A stretch of DNA of 7,231 nt from CAVQBP01 sp964448105. GTDB lineage: Bacteria; Bacteroidota; Ignavibacteria; Ignavibacteriales; Ignavibacteriaceae. The stretch lies in NCBI GenBank assembly GCA_964448105.1, contig CAYUVK010000160.1:1-7231 (forward strand), in the 5' to 3' direction. A model generated the notes under the pieces. That model worked only from the letters and a program-made list of their open reading frames with translations, was not told the DNA's origin and did no database searches. The position numbers and the translations under genes are program-made. Positions 1 to 4,411 of the stretch are shown here, one piece after another (the first letter of the stretch is position 1; the number at the start of each line of letters is the position of its first letter).

Positions 1-7
1 TTATCAG

Positions 8-41
8 AACCCTAGAAATGAAGGTCTTTGGGGGTTTTTTT
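8..41 (+). terminator. possible rho-independent terminator of a gene left of the window
   Basis: AACCC at 8-12 can pair with GGGTT at 32-36, with a T-G wobble next to it, closing a loop of about 17-19 bases. A run of seven T (35-41) overlaps and follows the right arm. The T run and G block look like a terminator tail for a plus-strand gene ending before the window, but the stem is short and the loop large. Confidence 0.3.
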
Positions 42-70
42 CGAATTATATTAAAAAGGCATATCATATA

Positions 71-91
71 ACCTTTCACCGCCTCAAAGGT
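71..91. repeat. small inverted repeat
   Basis: ACCTTT (71-76) and AAAGGT (86-91) form a six-base inverted repeat around a nine-base loop. An alternative TCACC/GGTGA pairing overlaps it. No T tract follows on either strand, so a terminator role is not supported. Confidence 0.3.
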
Positions 92-115
92 GATAGGGGA
101 TTTTAGTATGCACCC

Positions 116-187
116 CTAATTCTCCCTCTCAAACTTCCTAATCTTTTCCTCCATCTCTTTTTTCAGCACACACACTTCTTCCAATAA
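116..187 (-). pseudogene. short coding-like remnant, charged C-terminal helix
   Basis: On the minus strand 23 codons lie between two stops and end at a TAG (116-118). They read LLEEVCVLKKEMEEKIRKF followed by EREN: a highly charged, heptad-like helix of the kind found at protein C-termini. The stretch is purine-rich and less AT-rich than the sequence to its right. There is no upstream continuation because a stop sits at 188-190, and there is no start with a ribosome binding site. An internal ATG (152-154) would give only 12 residues. I read it as a possible relic of a lost gene, but chance is a serious alternative and no family can be named. Confidence 0.18.
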
Positions 188-247
188 TTATCGGTCAAAA
201 TATTTATAAAGTACATCCGAAAATTTTTACTTTTTTAAATAATTTTA

Positions 248-281
248 TTGAAAGTTAAATTATTTCAATATAATTTGAAAT
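248..281 (+). promoter_or_regulatory. candidate promoter with inverted repeat around TATAAT
   Basis: ATTTCAA (262-268) and TTGAAAT (275-281) form a perfect seven-base inverted repeat whose six-base centre is exactly TATAAT (269-274). A third TTGAAA at 248-253 could serve as a -35 element, though the 15-base spacing is shorter than the usual 16-18. The site lies upstream of the small membrane protein gene. A palindrome straddling a -10 box is a common way to place a repressor site, but no regulator is visible here and the region is extremely AT-rich. Confidence 0.35.
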
Positions 282-423
282 GGTCATCAAAAAAAGTGGG
301 TAAAAATCTTCTCTATTTCGAATTCTACACATAAAAAATTCTCCTAAACCATGAAGCGTGACTGATGGTGCGAAGCTGTATTTGAAAGAGAAATTTATAG
401 AAAATAATGGGGAATTAATTTTT

Positions 424-699
424 ATGCATGATTGGATACCATTAATAATCTTTTTTACAATTTTTTCTATAAGTTTTATTCTGCGTTATTTAGCTTCAAA
501 AAATTTATTAGGAAAATATTCAGATAAACGTTCGAATGTTTTTTTAAATACTAAAGGCAGCTGGTATTTGAATGAAGATATGTTTAATAAAAAAGGAAAG
601 CGGTATTACACGGCCAGTAATAGCATGGGTTTTTTGTGGACAGCCTATTTTGTTATTATATTGTTATTTCATTTTTACATCCGGAAAACAGGAAAATGA
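424..699 (+). CDS. small two-helix membrane protein, unknown function
   Basis: I do not recognise this 91-residue protein. It has two hydrophobic segments, about residues 4-24 and 69-86, joined by a hydrophilic loop rich in Lys, Asn and Tyr, and ends in a basic tail (RKTGK). It is probably an inner-membrane protein with both ends on the same side. The frame is open back to a GTG at 358, which would add 22 residues, but that start has no ribosome binding site. The ATG at 424 has GGGGA (about 410-414) nine bases upstream and puts the first helix at the N-terminus, so I prefer it. Base composition matches the AT-rich surroundings. It stands alone, with long non-coding stretches on both sides. 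Confidence 0.55.
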   Translation: MHDWIPLIIFFTIFSISFILRYLASKNLLGKYSDKRSNVFLNTKGSWYLNEDMFNKKGKRYYTASNSMGFLWTAYFVIILLFHFYIRKTGK

Positions 700-787
700 T
701 TATTAATATTAAAAAGTCGTATTTCATAATTATTCCCCACTTAACATGGTAAATTTTAAGTTGAGATATACACAAAAAAATTACGAG
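700..787. other. AT-rich intergenic stretch
   Basis: No gene is seen here. A six-base inverted repeat, ACTTAA (739-744) and TTAAGT (756-761), is the only structure, and it is weak in sequence this rich in A and T. Confidence 0.4.
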
Positions 788-913
788 TTATTTCAGATTT
801 TTTAAACTAAAATAATGAGAACTCATCGAATCTAACAATTCCTGTATTTTAATGAAAATTTTTTACAAACTTTTCTTTGCTGAATCTTAAAAATTGATTT
901 TCAATTTATTCAA
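788..913 (-). pseudogene. decayed C-terminal copy of the excisionase-like HTH gene
   Basis: Read on the minus strand from 913, this stretch aligns without any gap to residues 56-85 of the HTH protein encoded at 1429-1722. Fifteen of 30 positions are identical, including LNK, a KK pair, IF and the block QELLDSM. The DNA shows a 22-base segment with one mismatch (823-844 against 1467-1488) and a nine-base exact match (905-913 against 1549-1557), both at the same offset of 644. The reading frame contains two internal stops (887-889 and 863-865) and ends at a TAA (788-790). The part that would encode the N-terminus and the first helices is not recognisable. This is best read as a relic of a duplicated or independently inserted paralogue. 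Confidence 0.65.
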
Positions 914-986
914 TACAAAAAAATTTTAATTAAAAGTTTGTTATTATAATTTTATATTAATATTCGTTAATAATATTTTTATGGGG

Positions 987-992
987 AAGGAG
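987..992 (+). promoter_or_regulatory. ribosome binding site deciding the flavoprotein start
   Basis: AAGGAG lies six bases before the ATG at 999. The in-frame ATG at 981 lies upstream of this site and has none of its own, so 999 is the better start. Confidence 0.8.
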
Positions 993-998
993 AATAAA

Positions 999-1397
999 AT
1001 GGCAAAGTTAACTCAAGAGATGAAAGATATGGTAACAACACAACAATGTTTTATTGCTACAGTAAATGCTGATGGTACACCCAATATAGCACCCAAACGT
1101 TCTACCCGGGTGTTATCTGATGAATCACTTATTTTTACTGAGGGAACCGGCGGTGCCACATACACAAATATTAAAAGAGGTTCAAAAGTCTCTGTTGCCG
1201 TCGTTAACCGTGAAATCATAGATGGATACAGATTCATAGGAGAAGCAACATTACAGGAAAGCGGAGATCTATATGATGCAGCAGCTACAAACTCTGCTAA
1301 ATTGGGAAGACCTAAACCTTTTGCAGTTGCGGTGATTAATATTTCTGAAATACACTCTCTTAAGCCAGGTGCTACTGCAGGTAAAAAAATAGCTTAG
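999..1397 (+). CDS. pyridoxamine 5'-phosphate oxidase family (FMN-binding split-barrel) protein
   Basis: This 132-residue protein has the layout of the short single-domain members of the PNPOx-like split-barrel family, which bind FMN or F420 as dimers and act on a range of substrates. An N-terminal helix (MAKLTQEMKDMV) is followed by the strand pair FIATVNADGTPNIAPKRS (about 18-35), where the family reads 'its/data/G-x-P'. Then come a strand LIFTEG, the helix TYTNIKRGSK, and the strand pair VSVAVVNRE/GYRFIGEATL (about 63-86). The C-terminal helix and last strand complete the barrel. The substrate cannot be told from sequence, and true pyridoxamine phosphate oxidases are much longer. It starts behind a strong AAGGAG and stands alone, converging with the HTH gene on the other strand across a 31-base gap. 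Confidence 0.8.
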   Translation: MAKLTQEMKDMVTTQQCFIATVNADGTPNIAPKRSTRVLSDESLIFTEGTGGATYTNIKRGSKVSVAVVNREIIDGYRFIGEATLQESGDLYDAAATNSAKLGRPKPFAVAVINISEIHSLKPGATAGKKIA

Positions 1398-1428
1398 CTT
1401 TATAGCAATATCTAAAGTGTTTTTACGG

Positions 1429-1722
1429 TTATGACTTTCCATAAGACTTCGGATAATTAGATCCTTTCATTGAATCTAACAATTCCTGCCGATTAAAGAA
1501 AATTCTTTCTCCTAATTTTTTATATGGGATTTTATTTTGGGATTTCCATTTATTCAATCCTGAAGCTGAGCAGCCTAAGAATTCACATGCTTCCCGGAAA
1601 GTAAGAAGTTCTTTCTTTTTGTTTGATGACAATTCTTCACGAACAGCTTCTTTGATAATATTTATGAACTCGGATTTAGTTAAGGAAATGAAAATTTTTT
1701 CGTCCAAATTTTGTCCCTTCAA
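1429..1722 (-). CDS. excisionase/MerR-like helix-turn-helix DNA-binding protein
   Basis: The protein is 97 residues long. After an N-terminal charged helix (about 14-36) comes a winged HTH of the 'DNA-binding, excisionase family' type (HTH_17-like) at about 38-85. LLTFREACEFLGCS is the first helix and turn, SGLNKWKSQNKIPYKKLG the recognition helix and wing, and RIFFNRQELLDSMK the closing strand and helix. Such proteins direct recombination in mobile elements or act as small regulators. No integrase is in the window, so its job is open. The start used is a TTG (1720-1722), and there is no in-frame ATG or GTG nearby upstream before a stop. There is no obvious Shine-Dalgarno site. A 13-codon frame beginning ATGAAAATTGTA on the same strand ends at a TAA one base before the TTG and might couple translation. 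A broken paralogue lies at 788-913. Confidence 0.75.
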   Translation of the reverse strand: MKGQNLDEKIFISLTKSEFINIIKEAVREELSSNKKKELLTFREACEFLGCSASGLNKWKSQNKIPYKKLGERIFFNRQELLDSMKGSNYPKSYGKS

Positions 1723-2023
1723 TTTATTCAGTAAATAGACCAGTATTAAGATTTACAATTTTCATAAAAATTTATTGACAATTCAAAAATAATAGAATAA
1801 TTTATTTGCTGGTGTTTTTACAACTATAGCGACCAATCTTGTAATTCTTCAAAGCTTAGACTAAGCGATGATTTGATAGCCTGATGTTTTCCTTGATAAT
1901 TCATTTTTTTAGTGAACCTTTTTCCTTTAAGAAAATTGTTTAGTAATAAAAGTATGAATCATCAATATTCAGCGTTAAGAAACGCTGCATCACTTAAATA
2001 AAAAAATTAAAACGGAGGAAGTT
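1723..2023 (+). promoter_or_regulatory. long upstream region of the transporter gene
   Basis: This gene-free 301-base stretch separates the divergent HTH and transporter genes. A perfect TTGACA is at 1775-1780. Seventeen bases later is TAATTT (1798-1803), a poor -10 match, so a promoter here would give a leader of over 200 bases. The only clear structure in the leader is the hairpin at 1970-1987. No riboswitch class is recognised. Confidence 0.3.
1970..1987 (+). promoter_or_regulatory. leader hairpin upstream of the transporter gene
   Basis: CAGCGTT (1970-1976) and AACGCTG (1981-1987) form a perfect seven-base stem with an AAGA loop. The stem is G+C-rich in an AT-rich leader and ends 26 bases before the GGAGG of the next gene. 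No T tract follows, so it is not a usual terminator. It may affect mRNA stability or bind a regulator. Confidence 0.4.
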
Positions 2024-2569
2024 ATGGAAAACAAATTTTCAGCTGCAGTTTCATTGGGCTTTGCTACATTATTCATAACTCTTTGGTTGAGGTATATGAA
2101 TTATGCAGGATGGGTGGCTGATGAAAATATATCGGATATTGTACCTCTTATTATGATACTGGGTGTAGTTTTAGCAATATCCGGAATATTTTCCTTTTTT
2201 AACGGTGATAAAATCGAGCCCGTTCTGTTTTTAATAGTTGCTGCTTACGTTTTTAGTGTTTCACTAAGATTCATAATGTATCCAAACCTACCGGCTAACA
2301 CAAATCCTGCTGTTACCGATGGATGGGTACACATCTTAGCAGCAGCTGTTGTTATATGTCTCTGGTTAGGTTCATTTGGTGGGCAAATTCTTCGTCAATT
2401 GTTCTTATTGGGATTATGGCTAGCTGAATTAGGAGCAGCACTAAGTAATTGGACTGCTGCAACCATATTTACTGTGATTGCAGGTTACATTGGCCTAATT
2501 TCAGCTATTTTTGCGGCCCTGTACTTTTTTTCAACTATAGAAAGAAAAAAAGAAAGTGTTGCTTCATAG
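2024..2569 (+). CDS. GPR1/FUN34/YaaH-type (AceTr) acetate/succinate transporter-like membrane protein
   Basis: This 181-residue protein has six hydrophobic segments (about 6-28, 38-58, 66-85, 101-119, 124-142, 146-170) and a short charged tail (TIERKKESVAS). Length and topology match the AceTr family, whose bacterial member SatP (YaaH) carries acetate and succinate across the inner membrane. The best family resemblance is in the last three helices, such as AGYIGLISAIFAALYFF where E. coli SatP, as I recall it, has AGWIGLICGASAIY. The N-terminal family signature NPAPLGL is not conserved: the matching place reads FSAAVSLGFAT. I therefore call it family-like, and the substrate is unproven. A strong GGAGG (2014-2018) sits five bases before the ATG, and a hairpin terminator follows 35 bases after the stop. 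It forms a single-gene unit. Confidence 0.6.
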   Translation: MENKFSAAVSLGFATLFITLWLRYMNYAGWVADENISDIVPLIMILGVVLAISGIFSFFNGDKIEPVLFLIVAAYVFSVSLRFIMYPNLPANTNPAVTDGWVHILAAAVVICLWLGSFGGQILRQLFLLGLWLAELGAALSNWTAATIFTVIAGYIGLISAIFAALYFFSTIERKKESVAS

Positions 2570-2603
2570 ATTAATTGATTATTGAGTTATATTCATATAA
2601 TTA

Positions 2604-2642
2604 AAAGCCTTCTCTATGAGGAAGAGAGAAGGCTTTACTCTT
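2604..2642 (+). terminator. rho-independent terminator of the transporter gene, used as intron target
   Basis: AAAGCCTTCTCT (2604-2615) and AGAGAAGGCTTT (2625-2636) form a perfect 12-base stem with a nine-base loop. The bases after the stem are ACTCTT, so the usual T run is interrupted, and a group II intron starts at 2643. Group IIC introns are known to insert just downstream of terminator hairpins, which fits this arrangement. Confidence 0.8.
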
Positions 2643-3060
2643 GTGTGCCGGGCATGGTGATATGCTCAAGGGTGAAAGTCCCTAATACGCCGAGATGGCC
2701 GGAAGTAATAGCGATGGACAAGGGTGTCAGAGGCAACTCTGAATCTGGAGGAAGTCCGATAGCGAAATTCAGGTTTCGACGAACAGGAAGCGGATAAAGG
2801 CTCAAGATGTTAGGGCAACCGAGCAAGGGATTGGGAGAGCCCCAAAGTCATACGTAAACATCAGGGTAAATCCGACGAGACCGAATGAAAGTAAATCATC
2901 TTACCCCGGGAGGTCTGACAGCAAGCTGATGGACAAGGGCAGTGCGCCTGAAGAGTGAAAGCAACCTATATAGCAATATGTAGCTAAACTGTCAGAAGTC
3001 AGCAGAGGACATAGTAATCCCGACCGAGAAGTTAGCCGGGAAGAAGGTCTGAATCTAATA
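2643..3060 (+). mobile_element. group IIC intron, 5' fragment (domains I-III and start of IV)
   Basis: The stretch opens with GTGTG, the group II 5' splice-site consensus, then CCGGGCATGG. It shares several blocks in order with the Oceanobacillus iheyensis IIC intron as I recall it: AAGGGTGTC (2720-2728), GAATCTGGAGGAAG (2741-2754), TTACCCCGGGAGGTCTG (2901-2917) and CAGAAGTCAGCAGAGGA (2993-3009). A stem TCAGAG/CTCTGA closed by a GCAA tetraloop (2727-2742) is a typical domain I element. GACAG after 2917 and CTGTC before 2995 can close an enlarged domain II. No domain V (the about 34-base catalytic hairpin ending in an ACGGTTC-like strand), domain VI or reverse transcriptase frame of several hundred codons is found downstream. 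The element is therefore a 3'-truncated remnant that cannot splice by itself. The right limit is approximate. Confidence 0.8.
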
Positions 3061-3161
3061 ATGTAAGGAACAGTTAGTTCAAAATCCAAATTATGAAGAA
3101 GCAGAAAGCAATAGTATATCAGGAAGATTTGTTCATTGGACTTGTAAAAATAATTAATTAG
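3061..3161 (+). pseudogene. probable start of the lost intron-encoded protein region
   Basis: In intact introns of this kind the maturase/reverse transcriptase gene lies in domain IV, which would begin about here. Instead there is only a 22-codon frame at 3093-3161 (MKKQKAIVYQEDLFIGLVK, then IIN and stop). An overlapping short frame reads QNPNYEEAESNSISGRFVHW. Neither can be assigned with certainty to a reverse transcriptase N-terminus. The rest of the gene is absent, so the break probably lies between about 3060 and 3200. Confidence 0.3.
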
Positions 3162-3197
3162 CATCAGAGAACTCAATTATGGCTGTTGCATTTTAAC

Positions 3198-3212
3198 ATA
3201 ACTGGTCGTTAT
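3198..3212. repeat. inverted repeat ATAAC/GTTAT
   Basis: ATAAC (3198-3202) and GTTAT (3208-3212) flank five bases upstream of the toxin-antitoxin pair. It may be an operator half of the TA locus, but it is short. Confidence 0.25.
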
Positions 3213-3222
3213 ACCTTAAAGA

Positions 3223-3261
3223 ATATTTGTTTTATAGTAACATATTTGTTATATTTAATTA
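3223..3261 (+). promoter_or_regulatory. candidate promoter/operator of the toxin-antitoxin pair
   Basis: TAACA (3238-3242) and TGTTA (3247-3251) form an inverted repeat with a four-base centre, ending ten bases before the toxin ATG. ATATTTGTT also occurs twice, at 3223-3231 and 3242-3250, 19 bases apart. HigA-type antitoxins bind palindromes over their own promoter, so this is the natural operator candidate. There is no Shine-Dalgarno site before the ATG at 3262. Confidence 0.45.
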
Positions 3262-3588
3262 ATGAAATGGAGCATTGAATATTATAGCAATGAAGTTGAA
3301 AATAAAATTCTTTCATTGCCTGCGGGTCTTTTAGCACGCTATTTAAGACTAACAGATTTAATGCTTGAATTTGGTTCCAATTTAGGAATGCCCCATACTA
3401 GATTTATTGAAGAAGGTTTACTTGAACTTAGAATTAAAAGTAAAGAAGGAATAGCTCGAATATTTTATTGTACATTAGTTGGAAAAAAGATTGTGATGCT
3501 TCATTTATTTATTAAGAAAACTAATAAAACTTCAAAGAAAGAATTACAAATAGCTAAAAACAGAATGAAAGAGGTGTTAAGAAGATGA
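3262..3588 (+). CDS. HigB/RelE-like toxin, phage-derived Gp49-like family
   Basis: The 108-residue protein has the length and pattern of Gp49-like HigB toxins of type II toxin-antitoxin systems, which are RelE-fold, ribosome-dependent mRNA interferases. Seen in the sequence: a first strand WSIEYYSN, a helix pair (about 10-38, with LPAGLLARYLRLTDLMLEFG), the family-typical stretch MPHTRFIEEGLLELRIKSKEGIAR (about 43-66), strands RIFYCTLVGKKIVMLHLFIKK (about 66-86), and a basic C-terminal helix TSKKELQIAKNRMKEVL. The LxELR...RIFY...HLFIKKT core is what I rely on for the family call. The gene comes first and overlaps the antitoxin by four bases (ATGA), the toxin-first order usual for HigBA. Composition is AT-rich like the flanks. 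It appears complete and unbroken, so it may be active. Confidence 0.85.
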   Translation: MKWSIEYYSNEVENKILSLPAGLLARYLRLTDLMLEFGSNLGMPHTRFIEEGLLELRIKSKEGIARIFYCTLVGKKIVMLHLFIKKTNKTSKKELQIAKNRMKEVLRR

Positions 3589-3872
3589 CACATGAGGAAT
3601 TAAAAAATAAAGCACTTAAAAAAACATCAGTTAAAAAAGAATATGATAGACTTGAACCAGAATTTACCTTATTAAGAGAAATGCTGAGAGCAAGAAATAA
3701 AGCTGGTTTAAGTCAAGCTCAAATAGCAGAAAAAATGGGAACCAAATCTCCTGCAATTACAAGATTAGAATCTTCCTTAAGCAGTGGTAAACACTCACCA
3801 TCACTTGCAACAATAAAAAAATATTTGGAAGCAGTAGACTGTCGTTTAGAAATAAAAATTATACATAATTAA
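3585..3872 (+). CDS. HigA-like antitoxin, XRE-family helix-turn-helix
   Basis: The 95-residue protein contains a Cro/C1-type HTH at about residues 41-63. GLSQAQIAEKMG forms the first two helices and SPAITRLES the recognition helix, and SPSLATIKKYLEAVDCRLEI follows as the usual closing helix and strand. The N-terminal part (about 1-36) is charged and helical and is the likely toxin-binding segment. It would neutralise the toxin encoded just upstream and repress the shared promoter. Its ATG overlaps the toxin stop in an ATGA, which implies translational coupling; GAGG lies about ten bases upstream. There is no sign of damage. Partner and order make the TA call firmer than the HTH alone would. 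Confidence 0.88.
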   Translation: MTHEELKNKALKKTSVKKEYDRLEPEFTLLREMLRARNKAGLSQAQIAEKMGTKSPAITRLESSLSSGKHSPSLATIKKYLEAVDCRLEIKIIHN

Positions 3873-3890
3873 TTATAAAAAGGGGAAGGT

Positions 3891-4148
3891 ATAACATCTT
3901 TAATAAGTAAAAAGTCAATAGGCAATAGATATCCAGACAAAAAAAATTTGCAAAAAAATACACCAAGAACAGAGTAGTAGTAGATAATCTATTTTAAGCT
4001 TAAAGAACAAAAACTGCGAATAATATCAAGGAGGAAGCAGAAGGCAACCAAACCTCTTTCGGGACTTACTCCAAGAGAACTTGAAGTTGTATTGCTAAAT
4101 CAATACAATTCCAGGGAGCTCCAAGTGCAGCGATGTTTTACTGATTAA
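3891..4148 (+). pseudogene. interrupted reading frame, possible relic with LuxR-like motif
   Basis: One frame is open from about 3891 to 4148 except for three consecutive TAG stops (3975-3983), which form a (TAG)3 repeat. A GGGGAAGG (3882-3889) precedes it, but the codon at 3891 is ATA and there is no ATG. The second half contains SGLTPRELEVVLLNQYNSRE (about 4056-4115), which resembles the start of a GerE/LuxR HTH (family pattern LTPREREVL). The first half is lysine-rich and unrecognised. It ends with TAA at 4146-4148. I read it as a possible decayed regulator or mobile-element gene. The match is short and could be chance. Confidence 0.25.
4087..4108. repeat. hairpin-forming inverted repeat
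   Basis: TTGTATTG (4087-4094) and CAATACAA (4101-4108) form a perfect eight-base stem with a six-base loop. The stem can be extended by GAA/TTC across one bulged G. No T tract follows on either strand. Confidence 0.45.
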
Positions 4149-4204
4149 AATGCAAGTATTATGGTGAAGCTATGTTCAGGCTAAAGATGTTTATATTTTA
4201 TTTT

Positions 4205-4257
4205 ATAAGAAAGATTGAACCTTCTTATTAATTTCCTGGCAGTTAATGAACTGTCAG
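4205..4257. repeat. two adjacent hairpins
   Basis: ATAAGAAAG (4205-4213) pairs with CCTTCTTAT (4220-4228) with one mismatch. Seven bases further, CTGGCAGTT (4236-4244) pairs with AACTGTCAG (4249-4257) through nine pairs including one G-U, with an AATG loop. The pair lies between the broken frame and the katG terminator. The role is unknown; an element end or a structured RNA is possible. Confidence 0.4.
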
Positions 4258-4316
4258 CGTAGAATATGTCCTGTCGAATCAGGTCACGTAAATTGTTATA
4301 CAAGAGGATGGGAATT

Positions 4317-4344
4317 AAAAAAGGTGGCCTGTTGCCAGACCACC
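4317..4344 (-). terminator. rho-independent terminator of katG
   Basis: Read on the minus strand, GGTGG-T-CTG and CAG-G-CCACC form an eight-pair stem with one internal mismatch around a GCAA loop. Six T (plus-strand A at 4317-4322) follow directly. It lies about 68 bases beyond the katG stop codon. Confidence 0.85.
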
Positions 4345-4411
4345 TCTTTACATTAAATAACTATGCAACCGCTTCTTATGCAGCATTACAGCCTGCAAGA
4401 AAGCCCTCAAA

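Larger units (their letters stand above)
3873..4316. other. gene-free stretch with broken frame and hairpins
   Basis: No intact gene is seen between the antitoxin and the katG terminator. The stretch holds an interrupted plus-strand frame (3891-4148), three hairpins (4087-4108, 4205-4228, 4236-4257) and nothing recognisable as an RNA gene. It becomes less AT-rich between about 4020 and 4135, as a coding relic would. Confidence 0.5.

Noticed and set aside
358..423. GTG start at 358 for the small membrane protein (113 residues)
   Set aside because: There is no ribosome binding site, and it would place 22 hydrophilic residues before the first helix. The ATG at 424 has GGGGA upstream.
981..998. 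ATG at 981 as start of the flavoprotein
   Set aside because: The AAGGAG site lies inside this extension and is correctly spaced for the ATG at 999.
2582..2826. Short reading frames on both strands across the terminator and intron
   Set aside because: They overlap structured intron RNA and the terminator stem, have no family resemblance, and are chance frames.
2951..2956. AAGAGT, complementary to the ACTCTT just before the intron, as the exon-binding site EBS1
   Set aside because: It lies in the enlarged domain II, whereas EBS1 is a domain I loop. A six-base match in about 500 bases is not rare.
2901..3176. 91-codon minus-strand frame over the intron and its downstream edge
   Set aside because: It is antisense to intron domains II-IV, and its composition follows the RNA structure, not a protein.
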